64,000 bases of DNA, from positions 310,001 through 374,000 of the forward strand of contig NZ_JAWDIR010000043.1 in assembly GCF_046156265.1 (NCBI RefSeq), read 5' to 3'. The position numbers and the translations under genes were made by a program. Positions 39,884 to 48,839 of the stretch are shown piece by piece. Source of the DNA: CAMDHY01 sp046156265 (GTDB taxonomy: Bacteria > Pseudomonadota > Alphaproteobacteria > Rhizobiales > Segnochrobactraceae). Below the pieces are notes generated by a model. It was given only the letters and a program-made list of their open reading frames with translations, ran no database searches and was not told where the DNA came from. Positions within the stretch are counted from its first letter, which is position 1, and each line of letters starts with the position of its first letter.

Positions 39884-41208
39884 GCCGGATCCACGACGAG
39901 ATGGGTGGCGAGCGTCCGGGCCGTCAAGCCGTCGAGGGTGTCGACCGCTGACCACAACTGGTCGGCCGCCGCGCCGCCGATCACAGCCCGCGCCTTTGCC
40001 AGGAGCCCGGCGGCGATCACCTCGGCCGGCATCGGATCGGCGAGATCGTGGAACATCTCGGCCGTGCCGGCCTCGCCGGTGATCGAAACCACCGCACCGG
40101 TGTCGCTCACCGACGGATCGCCGACGACCCGCACCTTCGCCGCGAGCGCGGCGAGGCGCGGATCGGCCGCGAGCGCGTCCGTATAGGTCGACTCGGCCGC
40201 GGTATCGACGTCGTCGATGACCATTGCGGCGAGGTGGCCGTAGGCGAACTTCACTTCGAGACCGGTGCGCGGGTCCTTGATGTCGCAGACCTTCAGCCAG
40301 CGCGGGTTGGTGCGCAGCGTGACCTGCTCGACGCCCACGGTGGCGCCGTCGCGCCGCAGCCTGGCGAGCGCCTCGATCATCGCGTGGGTGCCGTGGCAGC
40401 AGGCGTGGAACTTGTACTTCACGTCCTCGAAGACGAACCTCTCCGGCGGCGGATCGGCCCAGGCGGCGGCCTCGTCGACGGTGTCGGCATGGGTGTCGAC
40501 GAAGCCCTGCGGGCCGCCGACGCCGTCACGGGCCGAAACGAAGCCGCGGGTGGCGAGAAGCGCGGCCTCGACGCCATTCGCGGCCGAGATGCCGGCGTTG
40601 AAGGGCTTGCCCATGGTGCCGAACTGCGACTTCAGGCCGGAGGCGCGGGTCGCGACGAGGCCGAGGGCGTTCGCCATCTGCCCCGCGTCGAGCCCGAGCA
40701 GCCGGCCGGCGGCGACGGTGGCCCCGAAAGCACCGGCAGTAGCTGTCTGGTGGAAGCCGCGCTCGTAGTGGCCGCGCCCGAGCACCATGCCGATGCGGCA
40801 GGAGGCTTCCGCCCCGACGAGAAACGCCTCCACCACCCGGGCGCCGGGAGCATCGACCAGTTCACCCACCGCGAGGGCGGCGGGATAGATGCCGACCGAG
40901 GGATGGCCGACGTGGGCGAAATGGGTGTCGTCATAGTCGAGCGCGTGCGAGGTGGTGCCGTTCGCCAGCGCCGCCGCCCTGGGCGGCACCTTCCCGCCTG
41001 TGCCGGCGAGCGTCGCCTGCGGGCGGCCGCCCTCGTCGAGCACCATGTCGCGGACGATGCGGGCGGCGGGCTCGTCCGCACCGGCACGGGCGCAGACCAT
41101 CCAGTCGAACAGCGAGAAGCGCGCCATCTGCAGCGCCCTCGCCGGCAGCGACGACGCATCGACGATGGCGAGGGCGACGAGGCGGTGAAGGGTCTCGGGG
41201 GCGATCAT
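39880..41208 (-). CDS. MmgE/PrpD family protein
   Basis: This 442-aa member belongs to the family containing 2-methylcitrate dehydratase PrpD and cis-aconitate decarboxylase. Characteristic blocks are LANGTTSHALDYDDTHF, VGIYPAALAVGEL, FHQTATAGAFGATVAAGRLLGL and FKFHACCHGTHAMIEAL-type residues near 250-270. Family members act on tricarboxylate or C5 intermediates. Whether this is a dehydratase or a decarboxylase cannot be told. It sits in one operon with the hydratase (4-bp overlap) and with the acyl-CoA dehydrogenase (22-bp gap). Confidence 0.88.
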   Translation of the reverse strand: MIAPETLHRLVALAIVDASSLPARALQMARFSLFDWMVCARAGADEPAARIVRDMVLDEGGRPQATLAGTGGKVPPRAAALANGTTSHALDYDDTHFAHVGHPSVGIYPAALAVGELVDAPGARVVEAFLVGAEASCRIGMVLGRGHYERGFHQTATAGAFGATVAAGRLLGLDAGQMANALGLVATRASGLKSQFGTMGKPFNAGISAANGVEAALLATRGFVSARDGVGGPQGFVDTHADTVDEAAAWADPPPERFVFEDVKYKFHACCHGTHAMIEALARLRRDGATVGVEQVTLRTNPRWLKVCDIKDPRTGLEVKFAYGHLAAMVIDDVDTAAESTYTDALAADPRLAALAAKVRVVGDPSVSDTGAVVSITGEAGTAEMFHDLADPMPAEVIAAGLLAKARAVIGGAAADQLWSAVDTLDGLTARTLATHLVVDPA

Positions 41209-41230
41209 GGGGGGCTCCGCGGCCGTGGGG

Positions 41231-42403
41231 TCAGCCGTAGGACTTCGGCAGGCCGAGCACCTTCTCGGCGATGAAAGAGAGGATCAGGTTCGTCGAGATC
41301 GGCGCGATCTGGTAGAGGCGCGTCTCCCGGAACTTGCGCTCGACGTCGTATTCCTCGGCGAAGGCGAAGCCGCCATAGGTCTGCATGCAGGCCTCTGCCG
41401 CCTCCCAGCTCGCGTCAGCGGCGAGCATCTTCGCCGTGTTCGCCTCGACGCCGGGGTCGTGGCCTGCGTCGTACATGCCGCTCGCGCGGTAGACGATCGC
41501 CTCGGCGGCAAGCATGTGGGCATAGGCGCGGGCGAGCGGGAACTGGATGCCCTGATTCTTGCCGATCGGCGCACCGAAGACGACGCGGTCACGGGCGTAG
41601 GACGAAGCCTTCTCGAGCAGCCACTTCGCATCGCCGATGCACTCCGCGGCGATCAGGATGCGCTCCGCGTTCATGCCCGAGAGGATGTAGCGGAAGCCCT
41701 GCCCCTCGGCGCCGACGAGCGAGGAGGCCGGAATGCGAACGTTGTCGAAAAAGACTTCCGTGGTGGAGTGGTTGATCATCGTCCGGATCGGCCGGATGGT
41801 GACGCCGTGCCCGACGCATTCCCGGAGGTCGATCAGGAACACCGAGAGCCCGTCGGTGCGCTTCTTGACGTCCCCCCGCGGCGTGGTGCGGGCCAGAAGC
41901 AGCATGAGGTCGGAGTGCTCGGCGCGGGACGTCCAGATCTTCTGGCCGTTGATGACGTACTCGTCGCCCTCGCGCTTCGCTGTCGTCTTCAGGGCAAGGG
42001 TGTCGGTGCCGCTCGTCGGCTCGGTGACGCCGAAGGCCTGCAGGCGCAGGTCGCCTGAGGCGATCTTCGGCAGATAGGCCTCCTTCTGCGCCTCGCTGCC
42101 GTGCCTGAGAACGGTGCCCATCGTGTACATCTGCGCATGGCAGGCGGCGGCGTTGCAGCCGTTGCGGTGGATTTCCTCCAGGATCACGGCCGCCGCAGTC
42201 AGGTTGAGGCCGGAGCCGCCGTAGGTCTCCGGGATCATCGCCGCGAGATAGCCGTCGGCGACCAGCGCGTCGACGAACTCCTTTGGATAGGCACGTTCGC
42301 GGTCCAGGACCCGCCAGTATTCCCCTGGGAATTGTGCACAGACCTGCGCTACGCCCTCGCGGATCTCGGCGTAGTCGGCCGTCGGGTCGAAACTCTTCAT
42401 CAT
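41231..42403 (-). CDS. Acyl-CoA dehydrogenase
   Basis: This 390-aa FAD-dependent acyl-CoA dehydrogenase has the blocks FGVTEPTSGTDTLALKTTA (FAD/substrate loop), YVINGQKIWTSRAEHSD, AERILIAAECIGDAKW and QTYGGFAFAEEYDVERKFRE near the C-terminus. This full-length form probably oxidises a short or branched acyl-CoA made by the neighbouring transferase. ATG codons at 42403 and 42400 are adjacent, with GAGGG just upstream. It is the first gene of the hydratase operon. Confidence 0.93.
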   Translation of the reverse strand: MMKSFDPTADYAEIREGVAQVCAQFPGEYWRVLDRERAYPKEFVDALVADGYLAAMIPETYGGSGLNLTAAAVILEEIHRNGCNAAACHAQMYTMGTVLRHGSEAQKEAYLPKIASGDLRLQAFGVTEPTSGTDTLALKTTAKREGDEYVINGQKIWTSRAEHSDLMLLLARTTPRGDVKKRTDGLSVFLIDLRECVGHGVTIRPIRTMINHSTTEVFFDNVRIPASSLVGAEGQGFRYILSGMNAERILIAAECIGDAKWLLEKASSYARDRVVFGAPIGKNQGIQFPLARAYAHMLAAEAIVYRASGMYDAGHDPGVEANTAKMLAADASWEAAEACMQTYGGFAFAEEYDVERKFRETRLYQIAPISTNLILSFIAEKVLGLPKSYG

Positions 42404-42563
42404 CCCTCGAACCTTGATCTGGTGCCTTGGAGACCGGGAGCCGGGCCTGCCGCTGCCCCGCCGTTCGTCCGCCTGTCCTCGTCTTTCTTCCACACGGGAA
42501 ACCGGGCCGGAACGAGCGATTTCCTATACGGGCGATAGCGTCGCGTGATGGCTGGCCGGTTGG

Positions 42564-43496
42564 TCATGCCGTCGCTACCTCGGGCTCGAGCTGTCGGCTG
42601 TGCGCCGCGACGAACGCCGCGATGACGTCGGCGCCGCTGCGGTTTCGGGCAGCCGCTGGCCGAACGATGGCGATGGTGCGCCGCATCTCCGGATGATCGA
42701 ACGGTCGGCAGAAGAGCCGCCCCGCCTCGACGTCGGCGCGCACGCTGTGCTCCGGCAGGATCGTGGCGTAATCGCCGGCGCCCTCTGCGAGCACACCCTT
42801 CACGGCATCGAGGGAATCGAGCTCGAGATCGGGCACCAGCGACGCGCCCGCGCGGGCGGAAACGGTGTCGATGATGCGTCGAAGCTCGTGGATGCGGCTC
42901 GGCAGGACCAGTTTGCGGCGCGCCGCGGCGGCGAAGTCCACCTGACCTTCCAGCGGGCGGGCGCAAACGAGCGCCAGTTGCTCGGTGAAGAGATCGATCA
43001 CCTCGCAGCCTCCGCGGTCGCGGGGGCTGTAGGTCAGGGCGATGTCGAGGCGGCCGCCCTCCAGGAGGCTCTGCAGATCGCCGCTGTAGGCCTGGATGAC
43101 CGACAGCGACAGATTGGGATGGGCTTCCCGCAGATGGGTGATGACCCCCGTGAGGAAGAACGGCGCAATCGTCGGGCACACGCCCAGGACCACGGGGCCG
43201 CCGACGTCCGAAAAGCGCCGACGCAGTTCGCGCACGATGCCGTCCAGTCCCTCGAGGTGCTGACGCGCGTGCGCCAGCAGGTAGCGCCCGACCTCGGTGG
43301 GCTCTGCGCCGCGGGCCGTGCGGATGATGAGGGGCAGACCGACCTCGCCCTCGAGAAGCTTCACCTGGCGGGTGAGCGCCGGTTGAGCGACGCCGATCAC
43401 CGTCGCCGCGCGCGAAAAGCCACCGGATTCGCAGACCGCCACGAAGTAGCGCAGCCGCCGGAGATCAAGCCCGCTCCCCTGCTCGCGCGCGCTCAT
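42564..43496 (-). CDS. LysR-family regulator at the end of the symporter operon
   Basis: This 310-aa LysR-type regulator has a helix-turn-helix in LRRLRYFVAVCESGGFSRAATVIGVAQPALTRQV (residues about 12-45) and an effector domain with LDIALTYSPRDRGG. The start MSAREQ at 43496 lies 16 bp after the symporter stop, so it is the last gene of the long minus-strand run rather than a divergent control gene. The 160-bp gap to the acyl-CoA dehydrogenase separates it from the next operon. It may sense the transported solute. Confidence 0.9.
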   Translation of the reverse strand: MSAREQGSGLDLRRLRYFVAVCESGGFSRAATVIGVAQPALTRQVKLLEGEVGLPLIIRTARGAEPTEVGRYLLAHARQHLEGLDGIVRELRRRFSDVGGPVVLGVCPTIAPFFLTGVITHLREAHPNLSLSVIQAYSGDLQSLLEGGRLDIALTYSPRDRGGCEVIDLFTEQLALVCARPLEGQVDFAAAARRKLVLPSRIHELRRIIDTVSARAGASLVPDLELDSLDAVKGVLAEGAGDYATILPEHSVRADVEAGRLFCRPFDHPEMRRTIAIVRPAAARNRSGADVIAAFVAAHSRQLEPEVATA

Positions 43497-43512
43497 TGGG
43501 TCGTCCCGCCGG

Positions 43513-45396
43513 TCATCGTCTGGCAACCCGCGCCAGCGTCCGCTCGATCCACACCGGCGCGCGGCGGTGGAACGTCGACGGCGGCCCGGCATCCAGGGCA
43601 ACCCGTCGGGCGGGGCCGGGTTCGATCACGGCCATCCGGCCGTGGTAGGCGAGCCACCAGATCAGGAACACGCCGACGAACCAGAACAGCACCTGCCAGA
43701 CCCACAGCGAGGGCAGTCCGACCTGCGCCGGGCCGCCAGCGAAGATCGGCTCGGAGAAGAACGTGTTGCCGAGGATCGCCGCAGGCCCGAGCGCCAGGAA
43801 CGCCCACAGCAGCACCAGCGACCACTTCGCGCTGCGCGCCGCGCCGCTGCCGAGATCGGCGGGATAGGCGGCGCGGAAGGCATCGTGCAGGCGGTCGCGG
43901 TGATCCCGTTCGGCCCCCCCGCGGGTGAAGATCGCGACGAGGAGGGTCGCCGCGAGGTTGAAGGCGAGGCCCCAGGCGGCCGCGTGGATGGTCAGCGGCC
44001 AGCGCCCCCACGGCAGCTCGACGAAGAGGCCGTCGAACAGGACGAGGCCCGGAGGCTCGGTGAAGACGACCATCAGGCAACCGACGACGAGGCCGGCGAG
44101 GACGGCGCTGCGGCTGAGCCAGGGCAGCCAGCAGAGCCCGAGCACCGCCGGCAGCACCTGAATCGACAGCGGCAGCGCCAGCGACGCCAGGATCGCCGAC
44201 GGCAGCGGCGCGAACACCGCCATTGCCGTCAGAAGCGCGAAGACGACGGCGAGCGCGATGCGGGTGGCCAGCCGCTCGCCCTCGGGGGACAGCTGCGGCA
44301 GCATGTAAAGGACGACTGCCTCTTGGGTGAAGATGCGGGCCGCCGCCCCCGCGAACAGCGCGACGCCGATCTGCACGACGCCCACGACGAGGAGCAGAAG
44401 GCCAACGCCGAGCAGTGGCTCGGTGGCCGCGAGCCGTTCCGCCAGCCCGGCCATCGCCGCGGCCGGATCGGCCCCGACGGACGTAGCGAGGGCGGCCGCG
44501 AGGATGGGCGTGCCGACGACGAGGAGCCCGGCGGCGATGCCGCCCGTCACCCAGGTCTGGCTGAAGGCGATGGCGGTGCGGGCGCGCGTTCCGATCGCGA
44601 GCATCAGGTAGGCGGGGCTGAGGACGATGCCGGCGAGTGCGAGTGCGGCCGAAAGGATGCCGGTCGTCGTCCAAAGGCCGCCGATCGTCGCCTCCTTGCC
44701 GATGCCGGCGGAAGCCTGGAACACGCCCGGTATCCGGTCGGCCAGGATGCCGGCCGCGGTCGGGATGGCGGCGCCGAACAAGGGCACGCTCTGATCGGCG
44801 GAGACCGCCACCGCGAGGAAGGCGAGGAGTACGAGGACGATCAGCGACTGGCCGGCGGCGACATAGACGATCGCGCGCCAGCCGCCGAGCACCGAGGGCA
44901 GGAACAGGAAGACCGCGACCACGGCAATCACGCCGGCGCGCGGCAGAGCGCCCGCCGTGGCGTTCGAGAGAAGGTCGCCGACGCTGGCCAGCGCGGCTGC
45001 CGAGAACGGCAGTGCATAGAGGGCTGCCAGCATCATAACCGCGATCCGCAACGTGACGCTGCCGTAGTAGCCGCCGATCAGAGCCCCGGGCGAGGCGATC
45101 CCGGTGAGGCGGGCGGCGAGCACGACGCGCTTGACCACGAGCACGCCGGCGAGGGCGACCATCACGAGGCCGACCGCCAGGTGGCTCGCCTGCAGGCCAT
45201 AGCGGGCGGCGAGCGCGAGGTGGTTATCGAGGCCGAGGCCCGCGAAGACGATCCCGGCCGATCCGAAGATGAAGGTCCAGGCAGGAAGACCCTCCGCCTC
45301 GAAGACCAGCGTCTGCCGCCGCCGCGCGCACAGAGCGGCGATATAGACCGCGTAGGCGGCCGTGACACCGAAGAGGACGACAAGGAGGCTGGTCAT
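43513..45396 (-). CDS. Sodium:solute symporter (SSS family, large subunit)
   Basis: This 627-aa polytopic membrane protein has about 13-14 helices. It belongs to the sodium:solute symporter superfamily in the two-component form whose gene is preceded by a small membrane protein. Diagnostic segments include GSAGIVFAGLGLDNHLAL, GGYYGSVTLRIAVMMLAAL, LGGWRAIVYVAAGQS and GIGKEATIGGLWTTTG. The C-terminal 70 residues are cytoplasmic and basic. The start overlaps the stop of the small partner gene by 4 bp. The solute (organic acid, sugar acid or amino acid) cannot be told from sequence. Confidence 0.85.
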   Translation of the reverse strand: MTSLLVVLFGVTAAYAVYIAALCARRRQTLVFEAEGLPAWTFIFGSAGIVFAGLGLDNHLALAARYGLQASHLAVGLVMVALAGVLVVKRVVLAARLTGIASPGALIGGYYGSVTLRIAVMMLAALYALPFSAAALASVGDLLSNATAGALPRAGVIAVVAVFLFLPSVLGGWRAIVYVAAGQSLIVLVLLAFLAVAVSADQSVPLFGAAIPTAAGILADRIPGVFQASAGIGKEATIGGLWTTTGILSAALALAGIVLSPAYLMLAIGTRARTAIAFSQTWVTGGIAAGLLVVGTPILAAALATSVGADPAAAMAGLAERLAATEPLLGVGLLLLVVGVVQIGVALFAGAAARIFTQEAVVLYMLPQLSPEGERLATRIALAVVFALLTAMAVFAPLPSAILASLALPLSIQVLPAVLGLCWLPWLSRSAVLAGLVVGCLMVVFTEPPGLVLFDGLFVELPWGRWPLTIHAAAWGLAFNLAATLLVAIFTRGGAERDHRDRLHDAFRAAYPADLGSGAARSAKWSLVLLWAFLALGPAAILGNTFFSEPIFAGGPAQVGLPSLWVWQVLFWFVGVFLIWWLAYHGRMAVIEPGPARRVALDAGPPSTFHRRAPVWIERTLARVARR

Positions 45397-45818
45397 CGGC
45401 GGAAGTCGCGGATGACGTCGAAGGCGTCGAAGGCGCCACGCACGCCGTGGCGGATCAGCATGTAGACGACGACCGCCGTGGCGAGGCCGATCAGACCGAG
45501 GCTCGCCGGCAGGAAGCCGCTCGCGCGGAACTCAGGCGAGACGAGACCGCCGAGGCCAATCGCCACCAGGCCCGCAACAGCGGCGACGAGGCCGAGCCCG
45601 AGCTCGCGCGAGGTGAAGACCGTGCGGAACACCTCGTTGACGATGACGTGGCCGATGAAGGCGGCGAGCGCCGCCCCGAAGGCCGAGAGCGTCAGGACGA
45701 AGGACCCGCGGTCGAGCCCGATCGACAGCAGGGTGGCCGCGACGAAGCCGCCGGCGAGCCACACGGCGACAACGAGCGCGTGGCGGTCGAGCGGATCATC
45801 TTCCGGTCGCGAGCTCAT
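45393..45818 (-). CDS. Small four-helix membrane partner of the symporter
   Basis: This 141-aa protein has four predicted transmembrane helices (AVWLAGGFVAATLLSIGL, FGAALAAFIGHVIVN, LGLVAAVAGLVAIGLGGL, LIGLATAVVVYMLI) and a basic C-terminal tail. It is translationally coupled to the symporter by a 4-bp overlap. Small membrane subunits are known beside SSS transporters, but this one is larger than the usual DUF485/DUF4212 types, so the family is uncertain. It follows the flotillin by 32 bp. Confidence 0.75.
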   Translation of the reverse strand: MSSRPEDDPLDRHALVVAVWLAGGFVAATLLSIGLDRGSFVLTLSAFGAALAAFIGHVIVNEVFRTVFTSRELGLGLVAAVAGLVAIGLGGLVSPEFRASGFLPASLGLIGLATAVVVYMLIRHGVRGAFDAFDVIRDFRR

Positions 45819-45850
45819 GACGCTCCTCCCTCCTCAGTCCGCGGCGAGGC

Positions 45851-48040
45851 TCAGTTGTCGCCGTCTTCCTTGCCGGAGAAGTTCCGGAACTGCATTCCGC
45901 CGGCGCTGCCGAGGGTCTCGATCGGCAGCCCGAGGTCCTTCATCAGCCCGTCCACGAAGGCGACCTGGGTGCGGTATTTCATGGCCGAGTTGACCACGCG
46001 GTCGGTCATGTTGCCGCCGCCGCCACCGCCACCGCCGCCGGCGCCCGCCGTCTCCGACGGGCTGTTGAGCCCCGGCAGCCCGTCGACCTGCAGGATCTTG
46101 ATCGACTCGATCTTCTCCATCGGCCTGACCGTCTCGCGGATGATGCTCGGCAGGTTGTTGACGAGGCTCTCGTAGACGGCGCTCTTGCGGCTCGCCTCGG
46201 AGCGCATGTTTTCGGACTCGTTGAGGGCGCGCTGGCCCTCCGCCTCCTTGACCGCGCGCACCTCGAGGGCATTGGCGGTGGCGATCTCTCCGGCCGCGCG
46301 GTGTTCGGCCGCCTCCTTGTCGGCGGCGGCGATCGTGATGAGGCGCACGGCCTCGCGCTCCGCCTTGGCCGCGGCGTCGATGAGGTCGACCGTCTTGGCG
46401 CGGGTCGCCACTTCCTCGGCGCGCACCGAGACGACCTGCTCCTCCATCGCGGCGAGCGACTTCAGCGCCTCGGCGGCCTTGGTCTTGGCGTAGGCCTCCT
46501 CGATCGACTTGTTGATGACGGCGATCAGCCGCTCCTTGTCGACGATCTCGACCTCGAGCTCCTGCTCGATCTCGAAGCGGTCGACATACTTGCGGGCGGC
46601 GATGCGCAGCTCGTCGACCTCGCGGTTGGCGACGATCGCGGCGTCCTCGACCTTGCGGAAGGCGGAGGTCTCGGCGAGCTTGATCTTCTGGTTCTTGGCG
46701 ATCTCGCGAGACGTGTACTCCTCGTCGCGGCTGAGGCGCTCGGTGTCGATGGCGAAGCGCTTGGCGATCATCGCCTTCTCTTCCTCGGCCGCGGCGAGCT
46801 CGTTGGAGATTCTGAGTTCCTTCGCCTTCTCGACAGACAGGAGCTCGATCGCATTCGTCGTCTCGATGCGGCTCTGGGCGACCGCCCGCTCCTTCTCGAG
46901 CTTCGCCTCCTCGATCTCGGCGTTCGCCTCGGTCTCGCTGATCGCCACATCCTGGCGCGACCGGATTTCCGCCTCGCGGACGAGGCGGTCCGCCTCGATC
47001 CGCTCCGCCTCGACCTTCTGGCGGGTCTGCAGCCGCTCGGTCTCGAGGCGGGTACGGGCGCCGATCTCGGCGAGCTCCGTATCCTTCTGACGCTCGATTT
47101 CCAGCGTCTTGATCTCGTTCTCGGAGTTGATGCGCTCCGCCTCGACGAGCTTGTCCCTGGCGATGCGGGTGCGCTCTGCTTCCTGCTCGGCCCGCACCTT
47201 CGCGTTGGTGATGCTGATCGTCGAGGACGAGCGCTCGGCCTCGATCTCCGCGAGTTGCGCCGCCCGGCGGATCTCGATGCTGCGCGTCTGCTCGATGCGG
47301 GCGTACTCGAGGTCGCGGTCGATCTCGAGAGCGCGCTGCTCGGCCTCGTAGTCCTTAAGCTTGATGTCGATGCGCGCCTCGTTCTCGATGCGGTTTCGGA
47401 TCTTCCGCCGCTCCTCGATCTGCTCGGTGAGCTGCGTCAGGCCCTCAGCATCGAACGCGTTCGACGGGTTGAAGACGGAGATGTCGGTCTGGTTGAGGCT
47501 CGTCAGCGAGGCGTTCTCGAGCTCGAGGCCATTCGAGCCGAGGGTGCGGGCGGCGACGTCGGCCACCGCCTGCATGTAGCGCGCGCGGTTCTGGTGGATC
47601 TCTTCCATCGTCATCGTCGCCGCGACCGAGGACATCGCGTCGACGAAGCGGCCCTGCACGACCTCCTTGAGGGACATCGGATCACGGGTCCGGTCGCCGA
47701 GGGTGCGCGCCGCCATCGAGACGCCGTCGCGCGTCGGGATCACCCGCACGAAGAACTCGGCGACGAGATCGATGCGCATCTTGTTCGCCGTGATCAGCGA
47801 CTGCTCGCCCGAACGGCGGATCTCGACCGGGATGGCGTTCATGTTGACGGCCGTCGTCGTGTGGACGATCGGGATGACGAGGGCGCCGCCGCCCATCACC
47901 ACCCGCTCGCCGCCGAGGCCGGTGCGCACGAACGACTGGTCCTTCGACGAATGCCGGTAGAGCCAGTGCAGCAGGTAGACGACGATCGCGACCAGGATCG
48001 TCAGCAGGATCAGGACAGCAATCGCATCGGTGACAATCAT
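45851..48040 (-). CDS. Flotillin-like SPFH-domain protein
   Basis: This 729-aa flotillin-like protein organises membrane microdomains. An N-terminal transmembrane helix (ILLTILVAIVVYLLHWLY, about 10-28) is followed by the SPFH domain (ERVVMGGGALVIPIVH, IRRSGEQSLITANKMRIDLV). A very long Glu/Ala/Arg-rich coiled coil follows (about 250-620, EIEERRKIRNRIEN, ERAVAQSRIETTN). The C-terminus has an oligomerising region, with GAGGGGGGGGGN near 675. Length and layout match bacterial YqiK-type flotillins. In this operon it lies between the opsin-like gene (48 bp upstream) and the symporter pair, so it may scaffold these membrane proteins. Confidence 0.92.
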   Translation of the reverse strand: MIVTDAIAVLILLTILVAIVVYLLHWLYRHSSKDQSFVRTGLGGERVVMGGGALVIPIVHTTTAVNMNAIPVEIRRSGEQSLITANKMRIDLVAEFFVRVIPTRDGVSMAARTLGDRTRDPMSLKEVVQGRFVDAMSSVAATMTMEEIHQNRARYMQAVADVAARTLGSNGLELENASLTSLNQTDISVFNPSNAFDAEGLTQLTEQIEERRKIRNRIENEARIDIKLKDYEAEQRALEIDRDLEYARIEQTRSIEIRRAAQLAEIEAERSSSTISITNAKVRAEQEAERTRIARDKLVEAERINSENEIKTLEIERQKDTELAEIGARTRLETERLQTRQKVEAERIEADRLVREAEIRSRQDVAISETEANAEIEEAKLEKERAVAQSRIETTNAIELLSVEKAKELRISNELAAAEEEKAMIAKRFAIDTERLSRDEEYTSREIAKNQKIKLAETSAFRKVEDAAIVANREVDELRIAARKYVDRFEIEQELEVEIVDKERLIAVINKSIEEAYAKTKAAEALKSLAAMEEQVVSVRAEEVATRAKTVDLIDAAAKAEREAVRLITIAAADKEAAEHRAAGEIATANALEVRAVKEAEGQRALNESENMRSEASRKSAVYESLVNNLPSIIRETVRPMEKIESIKILQVDGLPGLNSPSETAGAGGGGGGGGGNMTDRVVNSAMKYRTQVAFVDGLMKDLGLPIETLGSAGGMQFRNFSGKEDGDN

Positions 48041-48088
48041 GGTCGTGACCCTCTTGCTTCAGGCCGTTTGTCGCTCACGCGCGGCTTT

Positions 48089-48778
48089 TCAGTATGATTC
48101 CTGCCCCGCCACGGCGAGAACGATCATCGATACGGTGATGAGGTTGAAGAGATCGGAGACATTGTAGAGGACGAGGACCGCGGGGGCCTGTCCGACGCCG
48201 ATGACGACATCGACGAAGTGCAACACCGGGTAGATGGCCCAGCCGATCGTCATGATCAGGCGCATCCAGAACCAGCCAAGGCGGACCGGGCGCGTTCCCT
48301 TGCGAACCCAGTCCGCCATTGAGCCGAAGTACATCTCGCCGAGGATGTAGAGCCAGAAGGCCATCGACAGCAGGACGCCGAGCGTCGGGTTGAAGAAGCC
48401 CGCATCGCCGAGATAGCGGGTGAGCACCATCAGGATCGCCGCGACCGTGATGCGCCAGAACACACCGACGCTCACGGGCCCGAGGCAGCGGGCGAAAAAA
48501 TAGGCGGCGGCAACCTGCAGCGGCACGACGGTGAACCAGCCGGCATAGCGCATCGCCGCCGTCATCTGCTGCTGCGCCAGCCACACCTTGCCGGCGTCGA
48601 GATAGGCAAAGCCGGCGGCCAGCAGCGCGATGGCGGAGAGCGCCAGCGGCACCCGCCACCGGCTCGACGTCCAGGTCAGGCCGACGAGCGCCAGCGCAGC
48701 GAGTGCGAGCGTGGCGATCGTCGCCACCGCATAGGAGGTGCTGACGACGTCGCCCGAGCCGTAGAGGGTTCCGAACAT
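48089..48778 (-). CDS. Proteorhodopsin-family opsin lacking the retinal lysine
   Basis: This 229-aa seven-helix protein aligns by eye with proteorhodopsin along its whole length. Helix C reads MRYAGWFTVVPLQVAAAYFF: R77, Y78, W81 and P86 are kept, but the proton-acceptor Asp position is Gly80 and the donor Glu position is Ala91. GDAG (124-127) matches the conserved GEAG turn. Helix F has GWAIYPV (179-185). Helix G has LYNVSDLFNL, keeping Tyr205, Asn206, Asp209 and Asn212, while the Schiff-base lysine position is Leu213. It therefore cannot bind retinal covalently or pump protons like proteorhodopsin. Position 88 (spectral-tuning site) is Gln. It lies between ABC permease and flotillin genes on one strand. 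Confidence 0.85.
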   Translation of the reverse strand: MFGTLYGSGDVVSTSYAVATIATLALAALALVGLTWTSSRWRVPLALSAIALLAAGFAYLDAGKVWLAQQQMTAAMRYAGWFTVVPLQVAAAYFFARCLGPVSVGVFWRITVAAILMVLTRYLGDAGFFNPTLGVLLSMAFWLYILGEMYFGSMADWVRKGTRPVRLGWFWMRLIMTIGWAIYPVLHFVDVVIGVGQAPAVLVLYNVSDLFNLITVSMIVLAVAGQESY

Positions 48779-48839
48779 GGACTTCTGTTCCCTTAGACGG
48801 TGGTGTCGCGTGTCGCTCGACGGGTCGTCCGCATGCGCA

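Noticed and set aside
43567..45465. 632-codon plus-strand frame opposite the symporter
   Set aside because: It is extremely polar and charged throughout, the mirror of a hydrophobic membrane protein on the other strand.
46301..48097. 598-codon plus-strand frame opposite the flotillin
   Set aside because: Leu/Asp/Arg repeats mirror the coiled coil on the minus strand; no independent coding signal is present.
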